Part shown: piece by piece, positions 46,835 to 60,000 of the stretch | How positions within the stretch are numbered: the first letter of the stretch is position 1 | Layout of the letters: every line of letters begins with the position of its first letter | Origin: Molossus alvarezi | Lineage: Eukaryota > Chordata > Mammalia > Chiroptera > Molossidae | NCBI GenBank assembly: GCA_037176705.1 | Contig: CM073896.1 | Span: forward strand, 20,100,708 to 20,164,707 | Direction: 5' to 3' | Length of the DNA stretch: 64,000 nucleotides | The notes under the pieces: generated by a model | The model's database searches: none | The model's input: the letters and a program-made list of their open reading frames with translations, nothing else | Told to the model about the DNA's origin: nothing | Translations under genes and position numbers: made by a program

Positions 46835-46945
46835 ACCTTTCAAAGTTCAGTTCAATGCATACTACATTTTATCTTACTCATCCAACCCTCTGGGAGTCTT
46901 CATTCACAGCCTCCACTCATTTGTAAGCTCCTGATAGTGAACATG
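46835..46945 (+). mobile_element. L2-like LINE remnant
   Basis: CAAAGTTCAGTTCAATGCAT, then 'CATTTGTAAGCTCCTGATAG' fit the L2 3' region pattern. Highly diverged. Confidence 0.5.
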
Positions 46946-46969
46946 TTTACTTACTGTTTCATTTTTTAA

Positions 46970-47785
46970 TTTTATATACCAAATATGTACGATGTGCTGG
47001 GCACTGTGCTTAGAGATACAGCAGTGTCCAGTGGCAGCAAATGCCCTGCCTACAGAGGTTACATTTAAGTAGGGATGACAGACAATGACAAAGTAAACAT
47101 CAGTTGGGGAAAAAAATTATAAAGAGATAAACCAAACAACTTATATGCATGTACACATAACCAATGGACATGGATGACAATGCTTGGCTCGGGGAGGGGG
47201 ACAGGGAGGAGGGTGTCCCGGGGGATAAGGAGGAACATCTGTAACAAAATAAATTAATAAAATAAAAAAGAATTGTAAAGAGAAATAAGGCAGATTTAGG
47301 TGACAGAACTCTCAAGCAGTGTGTCTTTTTATAAGGTGGACAGAGAAGACTTGTATGACAAAGTAACCTTTCAACAGTGACCTAAAAAAATGTGCATAAA
47401 TGACCCAGATGCTATTTTAAAGAAAAGCATTCCAAACAGAAAAGAATGTGTAGGACCCCTGATGGGGCAATGCCCGCTGAATGTTCAGGAGCATCAGGAA
47501 GAGCAATGGGGTCGCAGTGAAGTATTTAGGGGTTAGTAAGAGATGAGAGGGCATTTGGGCTGTGAGACCATGCTGAAACTGGATTTTATTCACAGTGACA
47601 TGGAGAATCTGTGACAAGTTTTGAACAGAGGACTGCCATGATCTGATTTTGCAGTAAAAGAATTCTGGGGGCGCCACGGAATTTTGAATATAGGTTTACA
47701 GGTGTCTAAGCAGATGGCCCAATAAAATACTATTACAATAGTCAGAACATGGGATAATGGTGCTTGGGCTAAGATAATAGCAGTA
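46970..47785 (+). mobile_element. ancient mammal-wide repeat, split by an L1
   Basis: Begins GATGTGCTGGGCACTGTGCT and AGATACAGCAGTGTCCAGTG. After the L1 insert it continues with 'AGCATTCCAAACAGAAAAGA', GGATTTTATTCACAGTGACA and 'CTATTACAATAGTCAGAACA'. I recognise this as the layout of a common old mammalian repeat but cannot assign the family with certainty. Confidence 0.5.
47128..47270 (+). mobile_element. 5'-truncated L1 3' UTR insertion
   Basis: ACTTATATGCATGTACACAT, CCAATGGACATGGATGACAA, G-rich tract and AAAATAAATTAATAAAATAA tail. TSD AATTATAAAGAGA (47115-47127) against AATTGTAAAGAGA (47271-47283). Confidence 0.88.
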
Positions 47786-48085
47786 GAGGTACAAAATTAC
47801 CAATTGTGAGGAGACTTAAAAAGTGTCTGGAGGAAACGAAACCTCTGTAGTGCTGTCTTACAGCTATTTATTGAGCCTCCAGCATACGTGCTGATTGGCT
47901 CATCTAATGTTTCTGTCATCATATACATTGACACCTCAAGCTTTCCATGCTTAGAACCAATGATATCAACTTAGCCCATGCCCAGTGTCCTTCCTGATTG
48001 AGCTCATAGGAGATGTCAACTGAAACTCAACTTTTCATATGTCATAGGTGGCTCAAATCATGTTCCATCTTAGAATGGCTATAAG
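47786..48085. other. unique sequence
   Basis: Nothing recognised. Confidence 0.35.
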
Positions 48086-48086
48086 A

Positions 48087-48299
48087 ATTTTTTTTCTTTA
48101 TTAATTTTAGAGAGAGAGGAAGGGAGAGGGAGAAAGAGATAGAAACACTGATGAGAGAAAACTTGGATTGGCCATCTCCTCCCTGCCCCCCACTGGGTAT
48201 TTGGCCCACAATCTGGGCATGTGTCTTGACCAGGAATTAAACATGCGACCTCTTGGTGCATGGGTCAATGCTCAACCACTGAGCCCCACAAGCCGGGCT
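48087..48299 (-). mobile_element. Ves-type SINE (type B)
   Basis: Minus orientation: 'CTTTATTAATTTTAGAGAGA' at left, head CACTGAGCCCCACAAGCCGG at right. No clear TSD. Confidence 0.88.
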
Positions 48300-48889
48300 C
48301 ATGAAAACATTTATTGATGTTTCTTACTCTGTCCCTTCTCTCTACTATTGCTCATCCCTAAACTTTTGAGATACCAAATATTTTGAGCCATAGTATACAA
48401 ATGTCTATTATTATCATAAGCATTTTAGACATTAATTTAAACACAGATCAACAGTCCCACCTCCCAAAAAATAGAGATTCTGATGTGTTAGGCCAGGAAT
48501 GAAGAAATGATTGCTATTCCTTTTCTCTTGTTTTCCAGAGATCGCCAGGTATTCCTAACACTATACTGTAGATCAGTCAGGTTTAAGATGTACTGACCTG
48601 AACTTCTCTGAAGAAACCTGGCTTGATATAACAGACTAATTCAGGCGAGGAAGTGTCCGTTAAAGCCAAAAGTCTGTTATATAATAAAGTAGGTTTTCCG
48701 AGCACATATGTTAACTAACAAATTAGTTATTTTATCTGTTTTTACTTATGTGGACATATTTGTGTAATTAAAGGTATGTATGAAAAGTTTAATTTCCCAG
48801 AAAACTTTTCTGTATGTATTATAGTACATTTAAATGTATACTGAACAGGTCTAGTAAATGCATGCATTCACTAGTTTCCTGTTAATAAC
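48300..48889. other. unique AT-rich sequence
   Basis: Nothing recognised. Confidence 0.4.
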
Positions 48890-48898
48890 TGTACATAG

Positions 48899-48996
48899 CC
48901 CTGGCCGGTTTGGCTCAGCGGTTGGAGCGTTGGCCTGTGGACCAGAGAGTCCTGGGTTAGGTTCCCGCTAGGGGCACGTACAAAAAACAAAATAAA
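48899..48996 (+). mobile_element. head-only (mini) Ves SINE
   Basis: The tRNA-like head CCCTGGCCGGTTTGGCTCAG runs to GCTAGGGGCACGTAC, then directly a short A-rich tail (CAAAAAACAAAATAAA). The SINE body is missing. TSD TGTACATAG (48890-48898) against TGTACACAG (48997-49005). Confidence 0.88.
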
Positions 48997-49063
48997 TGTA
49001 CACAGCTGGGAGTGGCTTAGTGCATGTGGGACCATCTGCCTACAAACATTGAAACTGCTGCAG

Positions 49064-49266
49064 CCCTGGCCGGTTTGGCTCAGCGGTTAGAGCGTCCACC
49101 TGCGGTCCGTAGAGACCCGGGTTCGGTTCCCGCTAAGGGCACGTACCTCGGTTGCAGTTTGTCCCCGGCCCTGGTTGGTTGTGCGGGTGGCAGCCACTCG
49201 ATGTGTCCCTTCACGTCGATGTTTCTCACTCTCTCACCCTTCCTCTCTCTCCCTCTCTATCTGTGC

Positions 49267-49298
<32 letters not shown>

Positions 49299-49305
49299 GA
49301 AAAAA
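49064..49305 (+). mobile_element. Ves-type SINE (type A), young full copy
   Basis: Complete unit: A box TGGCTCAGCGG (49077-49087), B box GGTTCGGTTCC (49120-49130), both expected internal Pol III promoter parts; body 'CACGTACCTCGGTTGCAGTT', CT-rich segment, and a long A-tail to 49305. Perfect 13-bp TSD GAAACTGCTGCAG at 49051-49063 and 49306-49318. Many CpGs remain, so it is probably the youngest SINE here. Confidence 0.96.
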
Positions 49306-49535
49306 GAAACTGCTGCAGAAAGTCATGCCACACGTCCGCAGAACCAATCACCACAGTGATGCCGGTGATGGCATTCAAATCATTCCTGAACATTGTTTAC
49401 CACCCGTGACTCTTGGATTTAAATATGTAGATTATACTTGTAGATATGTACTATTTATTTATGTTGGCAAAATTCCTACAGTGTTTTTTTCCAACATACA
49501 TCCTATTCTCTAAAATTTGTTTAAAAAACAACAAC

Positions 49536-49711
49536 AGTGAATTCGTAATTAAAAAAATAGCCGGTTAATTTAATTATAAGCAAACCTTGGTTAAAAGCAT
49601 TTTAAAATTAACGGGGTGTTAATTTTCACAAATGATATACAGACCAGAGATATTGTCCCTTGAATCCAAAGTTCGTTAAACCAAGGTCTGCAAAATCGAG
49701 GGTTTACTGTA
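49536..49711 (-). mobile_element. Tigger-like (Tc1/mariner) non-autonomous remnant
   Basis: The right end reads ...GAGGGTTTACTG then TA, i.e. TA plus CAGTAAACCCTCGATTTTGC on minus, a Tigger-type terminus. 'AACCTTGGTT' at 49583-49593 and its partner CCAAGGTCTG near 49681 are part of decayed terminal inverted repeats. The left end is poorly preserved. Confidence 0.5.
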
Positions 49712-49724
49712 CCTTACCTCTGTT

Positions 49725-49870
49725 TGCTCAGCCTGAATATTCTTTGTTATGCCTCTTAACCTGAAAAACTCCTGTCTCTGCCCCACCGGAGCCCAGTGAA
49801 ATATCACTTTCTTGGACTACTCCCTTAAGCCCCTCAATCACTTTAGTGTTTTCTTCTCTATATTGAGAAC
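49725..49870 (+). mobile_element. L2-like LINE remnant
   Basis: CCTGTCTCTGCCCCACCGGA, then 'CCCAGTGAAATATCACTTTC' and CTTAAGCCCCTCAATCACTT resemble the L2 3' part in sense order. Diverged. Confidence 0.5.
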
Positions 49871-49874
49871 TTTA

Positions 49875-52800
49875 GCTTGGAGAGTTTTCTTTTATTTATA
49901 TTTATCCCATGTCATGTTTTTGTGGGGTTTTTTCCTCACAAATTTTCTCATTAGCAGAAGGCCAAAGCATCAGCAGATAGCTGCCATCTTATTGCTATAT
50001 TCTGGCATTAAATGCCACATAAATCTCTGTTAAGCTTTCTTACAAGTTGCAATTCCTCAATGGTTTGGGAATACAACACTTATTAAAAAGAAATCAATGA
50101 AGGAAAAATGGAAGAAATAGCGGTTGCCTTCCTGCCCTCCAGTCACAAGTGGTCCTATTCAATCATCTTATTTATAGAATTTAAACATATATCAGCATAC
50201 ATTTTTTTAATGATAAGTTACCAAATAAAAAAGTACCTTAATGTTTTATTTCAGCAATGTGAAATATTATTTTCACCTATATTAACATTGGCATGATGTT
50301 TCCTCTTTTACATGGATAAAAATACATTCTCACTGCTTTCTATTTGTGCCTGGGTGTAATTTTTCTGATGCCCAACTTATGTATGCCTTAGGTACAGTCA
50401 TTTATATTCAGTTAGAGGAGTTAATGAATGGAAAAGCCATGCATGTTATGAGATTTTGATGAGTTTGTTGTATTGTTTTTTTTTTTTTCCAGTTGGAAAT
50501 TTGTGAGAAAGAAGATACAAATGGAGCATAACAATAACATATTAAAGAACTGAGCCCTGGGTCTACAATTTTGAATTGTGAGTCTCTGATGAACTAAAAA
50601 AAAACTGCTAGAGTTCCAGGGATATAAAAGTTTTGAACAATTGAAGTGAGAACTTCATAAACAATCTTCTTAAGGAAGAGATAGGGCAGGTTAGTCACTA
50701 TAGACCAAATTATTTGATTCCTTCTCAATCTCATAATAGTCTGCATGTTAAAGACACATCCATAGAAGAGTACACAGTGTGTACATTAGTATGGAACAGG
50801 AATATTAAACAACTAGCATTCTTTCTGGGATGGGACATAAAGTCATATACAATTTATTATAAGGTAGTTAATTTATCAGCATCATTGACAAATAAGTGGA
50901 CAGGTTTCATTCCCTACAACTAAAAATACATAAAAATGTAAAATGCTATGTTGTATCTTAAGAATTATGATTGTAGTTTGGAATTCATATTCTATTCTTC
51001 ATACTACTAGTTATACTACTAAAATGTCACTGACATGTCCCAATGAAAGATGAATATCTTTTCTAATAATGATTAGCCACCTATTTTTAAAAACTTACTT
51101 CTGATGCATAATCTTGGGAAAATGGATGATTATTCCTCATTCACAGATGAGCAGAGAAGCCCATTTTGATAACTGTGGGAAAGTAGAGTAATATACATAG
51201 GATGCAAATTTAGCATGGGTATACTTTTCTGTGATGTTTTTGCTTGTTCAGAGAGTGAAATCTTACTTTATCTTTAAATTTATTTTATAGACAATAGTTA
51301 TATAATAAGGTAGCTAATTGTAGTCAAACTATGGTATAAAGATGTCTCCCACATTTTATCTATCACATCCAGTTTGAGGTAGCATGCCATGATTTTGTTA
51401 GGCATATAATTTACCATATTGGTAAATTAGGATAGAAGAGAGTGTTCCTAGTGTTTTCTTTATATACTAAAACCAATATGCATACATTTTTTCCTTTTTT
51501 TTTTTTATGAGCTTATAATTGAATCAGTAATTGATCCATAAAGGTAGGCTGGGACTGATTGGCATAAACTGTTTTCCATCACAGTAAATTCCTCATATGA
51601 CCTATTCCACCAACTACAAAATATGTATTTCTAAATGTACCCAGAATATCTAGAAAATTGATATTCTACATAAAATATTAATTGATTCTTAAAGGTAAAA
51701 ATTGTATGCATTCTCTCAACATAATACAAAAAATTTAATTTCATAGGGCAAAGATAAACCAAGAAAGAGAAAAGCCCAAATATTATAAACTTTATTTTAA
51801 ATGTTTCTTCCTCATTAATATTGGAGTCATAAATGAAAATTTAAAATACTACTAGAATAAATTTAGAAAAAGTAAAAAGAAAATATTAAATCTATGAAAT
51901 GTGAACACATCTTTACTTGGAGAAATCTCCACAGCTATTAAGTGCTTTAATTGTTGTTATTTAAAAAAAAAAATTGAAAATAAATGAAAAATTATTTAAT
52001 TAAACACCTAAAAGCTGCAAGGACATACTATAAAGGTATTATTAATAAAATATATAAAAGCAGGTGTTATAGTAAAATATATAATTATGTAATGGATTCA
52101 GAAGCTGAAAACAATTGCAATTAAAAAGCAAAATTTGAAGTTCAACTGTAGATATGAATAAAATAATGGTGTGAGGTAACATATATTTATTCTAATCCAG
52201 GTACAGACAGAGACACTTAATGATTTTCTAATTCAAAAGATATGTTCTATTTAATATTCAGAGAACATCCTTTAACATTTACAAGGTTTCCAGCCATTGT
52301 CTCAAATGCAAGTTAAGTCTCAGTTGGTAAGGTTAAGTTTGAACCGTCCTTGAGATATTGAGTTTGTGGAATTGTTGGGATAAATACTGGCTAATCTTAA
52401 TGTAGATGAGCTCTTACCAAAGCTTCAAGCCTTTTGCAAACACATTGCCTATTATACTTATAGTCACTTTGAACTATTACTTCTGGTACAATGTGTTTAT
52501 CTGTGGCCATTTCTGCTGATGTTTAGTAAAGATCATGATAATTATATCTTAAATAAGTTAATTACATAATTATGTTGTATAATATGATTAACATAGCTGA
52601 AAAAGTACTATATAGTTAAATTAAAACATCATTATTTGATAAAACTATTATGCTTAAGTCAATACTTATACTACTTAAAATAATAGTCTTTATCATTACT
52701 GTATCTCTTACTCTTAAAATTACTTTTAAACTGCTACTCTAAAAGAGAAATCATTACTTTGTGCCAGGCTTAGAAAACACCATTGTGCTGGGAGGTTATT

Positions 52801-52955
52801 ATGCAAAAAAATCTTATTTTTTAACATGCAAGAAAAGTCAACAATTCTTTATTATTTAAATAAGAAATAGCTAAATTTTGTCATCTACTCAAAAAAGTAT
52901 AAAATTAACCAATCGATGATATGAGCAAGGCAACAAACAAAGTTGTGTGGTTCTA
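49875..52955. other. unique AT-rich sequence, about 3.1 kb
   Basis: No gene, RNA gene or recent repeat recognised. T-runs at 50476-50488 and 51498-51508 may be old retroposon tails. Confidence 0.4.
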
Positions 52956-53919
52956 GAACAAGAGATAGTTTTTCTTCACATGCCCAACCAGTGCAGAGCC
53001 CTACCTTCACAAAGAAAAATCTTGGTCTGTTTGGACCTAAATTCTGCTGGCCTCATCTGATGACTCCCTGAAATGCCACCCCATCACAAAGGCATGGAGG
53101 TACCCAGTGGGTGGCATCTAGACTTGCTATACATTGGGACATTAGCTGAGTGACCTCAGACCCAGCACTGGCACCAAGATTGAACCTGTATCAGTCTGGT
53201 GAAGATCAGGCACCCCTGCCTGGTGACTCACTGAGAATTTACCTCATGCAACTTGAATACCATCAGAGGCTCTTTCAGTGACTGATCCTAACAGGGCGCT
53301 GCCAGGCAGAGGAAGGCAGAGGTGATCTCAGGATTTCTTGGGACATTCACTGACATGCCCCTGAGCCCAGTGCTGGTAAAAGCCAGTCTTGGTATGCAGC
53401 TTGATCCTTCCCACACACATCCAGACCCCATAGTGGTAGGCACAAACTATAGATTGCTTTGTAGCTTCAAACAGGTTACCCAGGGCAAGTCACAGGCAGA
53501 GACTGGCATTGGCCTGCACCAGAGTACCTTCGAAGAAGCCCCAGAAGCAACAAAACCAGTGGCCAGATTTAGAGAACATCAGAACAGGGTCCAATTAGGT
53601 TCATGGGCAGCATATCCATGGGGAAATGTCAGCAGGCACCAGACCCTGCTGAGGTAAATTCTGCTCTGTGTGGTCAGTACCTGCACAGCAGCTCATACAC
53701 CATGGTCAAGGCTGACTCTGACAGTCAACCAGCATGAAGGTCGGCCCCACACATGACAGGGCCAATAGTAATCAAGACTCAATTACAATAAGAGGGCCCA
53801 CATAACACTTACAGGGGTCATTCCTAGAGTACACAGCACAGCTGATCAAAAAGACTGTATCACAGGGGTCCCACAGGACACTTAATATAAAGCCAGCCTA
53901 CCAAGACTGGGAGTCATAA

Positions 53920-55050
53920 CAGATATACCTAATACATAGAAACTATCACAAAGAGGCAACCAAATGGGGAGAGAAAGAAACATGTCCCAACTGAAATAAC
54001 AGGAGAAATCTCCAGAAAAAGAGCTGAATGAAATGGAGGCAAGCAATTTACCAGATATAGAGATTAAAACAATGGTTATAAGGATGCTCAAGAAGTTTAG
54101 TGAAAACTTCAAGGAACTTAACAAGAACTATAAGGAACTTAGTGAGAAATACAACAGCATGAATAGGAAATAGAAACCATAAAAAATAACCAGTCAGAAA
54201 CGAGAGTACAATATCTAAAATAAAGAATACACTAAGAATAAACAGTAGGTTGGATGAAACAGAAAATAGAATCAGCTATTTGGAAGACAACGTAGAAAAA
54301 ACACCCAATCAAAGCAGCAGAAAGCACAAAAATTAGAATGCCTTAAGAAAAATTTGGGACAACATGAAATGAACCAACACATCATGAAGTTACCCAAAGA
54401 AGAAGGGAACAATCAAGGAATCAAGAAACTATTTGAAGACTAATGACTGAAAAGTTTCTTAGCCTGGTGAAAAAAAAAGACACATGAGTCCAGGAAGTGC
54501 AGAATCCCAAACAAAATAAATCCAAAGAGGCCCACACCAAAACAATTCATAATTAAAATGACAAAGGTAAAAGGCAAAGAGAGAACCTTAAATGCATCAA
54601 GAAAAAGACAATAAGTTACCTACAAGAGAGCTTCCATAAGACTGTCAGCTGATTTCTCAATAGATACATTTCAGTCAGAAGGAATTAGCATGAAATATTC
54701 AGAGTAATGTAAAACAATTACCTACAAACAAGACCACTTTACCCAGCAAGTCTAGCATTTAAAATTAAAGGAAAGCCTGTCCAGTGTAGTTCAGTTGTTG
54801 AGTGTCGACCCATGCACTAAGAGGTCACTGGTTTGATTTCCAAACACAGCACATACCCAGGTTGTGGGCCCAGTCCCCAGTGGGAGACATGCAGGAGGAA
54901 GCCAGTCAATGTTCTCTCTCATCAATGTGTCTATCTCTGTCTCCCTCTTCATTCCTCTCTCCAAATCAAAAAAGAAAAAAATTTTATTACTAAGAGTATA
55001 TTAAATTAAAGGAGAAATAAAAAGCTTCCCAGACAAGAAAAAAAAAGAGA
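53920..55050 (+). pseudogene. L1 ORF1 pseudogene (older L1)
   Basis: ORF1-like sequence in broken frames, including the equivalent of the coiled coil (54030-54330) and C-terminal region with CAATAAGTTACCTACAAGAG. A Ves SINE interrupts it at 54775-55002. Confidence 0.75.
54775..55002 (+). mobile_element. Ves-type SINE (type B)
   Basis: Head TGTCCAGTGTAGTTCAGTTG, CT-rich part, tail AAATCAAAAAAGAAAAAAAT plus a short AT stretch. TSD AAATTAAAGGA at 54762-54772 and 55003-55013 in the host L1. Confidence 0.9.
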
Positions 55051-56140
55051 AACATGACAATAAATATGTATCTATCAACAATTACTTTAAATGTAAATGG
55101 TTTAAATGCTCGAAACAAAACAAAACAAAACAAATCAAAACCACAACTCAGAATTAAAGATACACAAAGATTAAAAGTAAAGGGATAGAAATAGATATTA
55201 TATGCAATGGAAATGGAAAAAAAATGTTGAGGTAACAATCCTTATGTCTGAAAAAATAGACTTTAAAACAAAGGCTATAGATCAATTCCAAACTGGCAGT
55301 GAAGTGAATGGAAGGTACACAGACCATCTCCCAGGACCAAACTGGATTACAACTAAAATAAAGACAAATTGTGGGGAAAAGCAACCAAAAAGCAGCTGGA
55401 GAGAACCCATATAACCAGGGACATGAAAAAAAAGACACTGAATTGAGCCTGGTCGGAGCTGCAGAGGTGCGAGAGGGCTGGCTGGGAGCCCATGGACGGC
55501 AGCTGTTTTATCTGTGAGCAGCTCTCTCAGGGTTAAAATCCCAAGCCAGATCCACAGCACAGAAGGAAGGGACAGAGCACTAAATTAGCTATAGCCACTC
55601 ACCTTGGGCTCTGGCAGAGGGAGGGCAAACTGAACTGAAACTGGGTGGAGACTCGAGAGCTCTGAGAGGTGAGAGGGCAATGGGAGTTTTTTGCTGGATC
55701 ACTCCCTCACAGGACAACAGCCATTTTACTCAAAGAGCCTCTTTCCAGAGCCCCAAGGAGAAGCAACAACCCCTATCTCAGAATTTAACACAATCTGGCC
55801 AGGCCAGAGAAATGCAAATTGAGGCTCATTATCAGCCTGCATCTGCCCCATCTTTTGTAAATCCTCTTACCCTGAACTCCTGAGGGAGTTTTTTCATTCA
55901 CTTGAGGGCTACAACCCAAAGCTCATCAAGTAACTGAGACAGCCTCCAGGCAAAAGGCTAGAGGATAACTGAACCTTTCCTGGGCTTGCAAATCTACTCA
56001 GGAAAGTAAGACTTGACAGTGGTATTGGACATGGGTCCTGCCACACTCATTCAAACCCAGTAGCGAAAGCCCCAACAAGTGGAACACCAACACCCACAGG
56101 GAAAATTTGGTAGGCTCCAAAACCCACTGAGACAGCTAAA

Positions 56141-56948
56141 ATGGTGAAACAAAAAAACAAATCCCAAGTGAAAGAACAAGAGAACTCTACCACATATGAG
56201 ATAAATGAAATGCAGTTAAGCAAGTTATCAGAGGTTGAGTTCAGAGTGATGATAGTTAGGAAGGACAACAGCATGAGTAAAGAGCTCAACAGCATGAGTA
56301 AAGATATAGAAACATTGAAAACCAACCAGTTGGAAATGAAAAATGACATAACAGAAATAAAGAACACAGTGGAAGAAATAACCAGCAGAGCAGAAGAAGC
56401 TGAGGACTGGATCAGTGAATTAGAAGACAGGGTAGAAAAATCACCCAATCAGAAAACCAAAAAGAAAAAGCAATTAAAAAACAGAAAGACAGTTTAAGAG
56501 AAATGTAGACAACTAGAAACATAATAATATTCACATCATAAGAGTCCTCAAAGAAGAAAACGAGCAAGGGTTAGAGAATATATTTGAAGAAATAGAGACA
56601 GAAAACTTCCCTAACTTGGTGAGGGAAAAAGACATTCGAGTTCAAGAAGCACAGAATGCCCCAAGTAAGAAGAACCCAAACAGCCTCACACTAAGACCCA
56701 TAATAATTAAAATATCAAAAATTAAAGACAAAGAGAGAATTCTAAAGGTAACAAGAGATAAGCAACATATTACCTACAAAGGAACACCCATTAGGCTGAC
56801 TTCTCCAAAGAAACTCTACAGGCCAGAAGGGAATGGCATGAAGTAATCAAGGTCATGAGAAACAAGAATCTGAATCCAAGACTACTCTGTTCAGCCAGGC
56901 TATCATTCAAAATAGAACGTGAAATAAAGAACGTCCCAGACAAAAAAT
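56141..56948 (+). pseudogene. L1 ORF1 pseudogene (younger L1)
   Basis: ATG at 56141. N-terminus MVKQKNKSQVKEQENSTTYE with a coiled coil (EMQLSKLSEVEFRVMIVRKD and the heptad-rich part to about residue 95) is open for 118 codons and stops at 56497. After a frame shift, 56616-56846 gives DIRVQEAQNAPSKKNPNSLT and KDKERILKVTRDKQ (RRM/C-terminal domain), then another break before the basic C-terminus. Insertion of (AAAT)n occurs near 56943-56960. Confidence 0.9.
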
Positions 56949-57068
56949 AAATAAATAAAAAGGTTAAGGGAATATATTAGTACCAAACCATCACTGCAAG
57001 AAATGTTAAAAGGACTGCTGTAATTAGTAGAATAAATGGGGAGAAAAACAGTACCACAATAAACTAAA

Positions 57069-60000
57069 ATGGCTATAAATAACTACATATCAATAATAAC
57101 TTAAATGTAAATGGATTAAATGCTTCCATCAAAAGAAAGAGTATTGAATGGATAAAAAAGCATGACTCATCTATATGTTATTTACAAAAGAACCACTTCA
57201 CAACAAATGACTCACATAGGTTGAAAATAAAGGGATGGAAAAAACCTACCAAGCAAATGGAAAGAAAGACAATAGCTGAGGAGGTAGCAATACCCATATC
57301 TCATAAAATAGATTTCACAATTAAGGCCATAACTAGAGGGGAAAAAGGCCACTACATAATATTGAAAAGATCTATCCAACAGGAGGATATAACCTTGGTA
57401 AACATATATGCACCCAATATAGAAGCACCAAAATATATTTAAAAAGTCTAGAGGACTTCAAATGATAAATTGACAGCAATACAATCATAGTAGGATACTT
57501 CAACACCCCACTGACATCACTGGAGACATTATCTAGACAAAAAAATTAACAAGAAAACAGAGACTCTAAATGAAGCACAAGATAAAATGGATTTAATAAA
57601 TATCTATAGAGATTATACCTCAAAACTGCAGAATTCATATTCTTCTGAAGTGCACATGGGACATTCTCAAAGATAGACCACATGTTAGGACACAAACTAA
57701 GGCTCTACAAGTTTAAGAAATTTGAAATCATATCAAGCATCTTCTCAGACCACAATGGCATAACACTAGAAATCAATTACAACAAAAACATGCAAAGACA
57801 TTTGAACACATGTAAGCTAAATGGCATGTCATTAAACGATGAAGGGGTTACCAAGGAAATCAAGGAAGAAATTAAAAACTTCCTGGAAACCAATGAAAAT
57901 AAACAACAGAAAATCTATGGACACAGTGAAAGCAGTCCTGAGAGGGAAGTTCATAGCACTGCAGGCCTACCTTAAGAAAGAAGAAAAAATTTTAATTAAT
58001 TATCTAACCTCACAACTTAAAGACCTAGAAAGCAAACAAAAACAAAACGCAGAGCAAGTAGAAGGAAAGAAATAATAAAGATCAGAGCAGAAATAAATGA
58101 CATAGATCAGTGAAACAAAGAGGTGGTTCATTGAAAAGATAAACAAGATTGATGGACGCTTAGCTAAACTCACCAAGAAACAAAGATAGAAGACCCAAAT
58201 AAATAAAAACAGAAATGAAAGAGAAGGAGTAACAACTGATGCCACAGAAATACAAAGGATGGTTAACAAATACTATGAACAATTATATGGCAACAAATTG
58301 GAAAATCTAAGTGAAATGGACAAATTTATAAAAACACAGACTCCCAAAACTGAACTGGGAAGAGACAAAAAACTTGAACAGACCAATAACAACTGAGGAA
58401 ACTGAAGATGTAATCAAGACTCTGCAGCAAACAAAAGCCCAGGCCGGGATGGCTTCATGGGGGTGTTATACCAAACATTCAAAGAAGAACTAACACTCAT
58501 TCTCTTCAAATTGTTACAACAAATTAATGAGGAAGGAATACTTCCAACTTCATTTTACGAGGCCAGCATAATTCAAATTCCAAAACCAGATAAAGATACT
58601 ACAAAGAAAGAAAACTACAGGCCAATATTTCTAATGAACATAGATGCCAAAATCCTTAACAAAATATTAGCAAGTCAGATCCAGCAACATTAAAAAAGTA
58701 TTCACCATGACCAAGTGGGATTCATCCCAGGGATGCAAGGCTGGTACAATATTCACCAATCAATAAATGTGATACACCACATAAACAAAATGAAATATAA
58801 AAACTATATGATCATATCAATAGATGCTGAAAAAGCATTCAACAAAATTCAGCATCCATTTCTGATAAAAATGCTCAGCAATGTGGGAATAGAGGGATCA
58901 TACCTCGACATAATAAAGGCCATATGTGAAAACCCTACAGCCAACATCATACTCAATGGGCAAAAACTAAAAGCACTTCCCTTAAGAACAGGAACAAGGC
59001 AAGGATGTCCACTTTCACCACTGTTATTTAACATAGTACTGGAAGTCTTAGGCACAGCAATTAGTCATGAAGAAAATATAAAAGGGATCTAAATTGGAAA
59101 GGAGGAAGTAAAACTGTCATTATTTGCAAATAACATGATAGATTTGATAAATGTGGTGAAGTAGCAGGATACAAAATTAACATCCAGAAATGATGGCATT
59201 CTTATACACCTATTATGAACTCACAGAAAGAGAAACTAAAAAATATCCCATTTACCACTGAGGCAAGAAAATTAAGATACCTAGCAGTAAACTTAACCAA
59301 AGAAGTTGCAAAAAACTACTACAGGGCATTTTAAAAAGAAACAGAGGACGATATTAAAAAGTGGAAGCATATACCTTGTTCGTTGATTGGAAGAACTGAC
59401 ATCATTTAAATGTCTATACTACCAAAAGCAATCTATAGATTCAATGCAGTCCTCATCAAAATACCAATGACATATTTCATGGAATTAGAATATATGCTTC
59501 AAAAATTTATATGGAACCAAAAAATACACTGAATTCTTGAAAAAGAAGGACAAAGTAGGAGGAATCACAATACCAAATATCAGGTTATACTACAAAGCTA
59601 CTATAATCAAAACAGCCTGGTACTGGCACAAGGAAAGGCTTATAGATCAATGGAACAGAACAGAGAACCCAGAAATTGACCCAAAACATTATGTCCAATT
59701 AATATTTGTCAAAGGTAGCAAAAGCATGCAATGGAGTAAAGACAGCCTCTTAATAAATAGTGCTGGGAAAACTGGACAGCTACATGCAAAAAAAAAAAAA
59801 AAAAAAATGAAACTAGACCACCAACCTACATCATTCACAGGAATAAACTCAAAATGGATAATAGACTTAAATGTGACTCGTGAATCCATAAAAACCCCAG
59901 AAGAAAATGTAGGCAATGAAATTCAGACATCATATGCAGCAGAATTCCATGCCTAAGGCAAGAGAAACAAAGGAATAAATGAACACATGGGACTACATCA

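Larger units (their letters stand above)
52960..55280 (+). mobile_element. older L1, 5' part (5' UTR, ORF1, start of ORF2)
   Basis: About 950 bp of 5' UTR-like sequence (for example CACACATGACAGGGCCAATA) leads to 'CCAAATGGGGAGAGAAAGAA', the classic L1 ORF1 start region near 53966. ORF1 is full of stops to about 55050. ORF2 starts near 55080 (ATTACTTTAAATGTAAATGG) and is cut at 55280 by the younger L1. The element resumes at 60922. Confidence 0.88.

Noticed and set aside
49064..49140. tRNA gene
   Set aside because: The A and B boxes belong to the Ves SINE head. It has a SINE body, A-tail and TSD, and no cloverleaf with proper acceptor pairing was evident.
49120..49145. CTCF site in Ves heads (CCGCTAGGGGCAC)
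   Set aside because: It lacks one G of the core GGGGGC and has A-to-G at the third position, so it is a near miss. It could become a site with one inserted base.
58457..59092. Reverse transcriptase gene
   Set aside because: Part of the decayed ORF2 of an L1 with frameshifts and a FANN active site.
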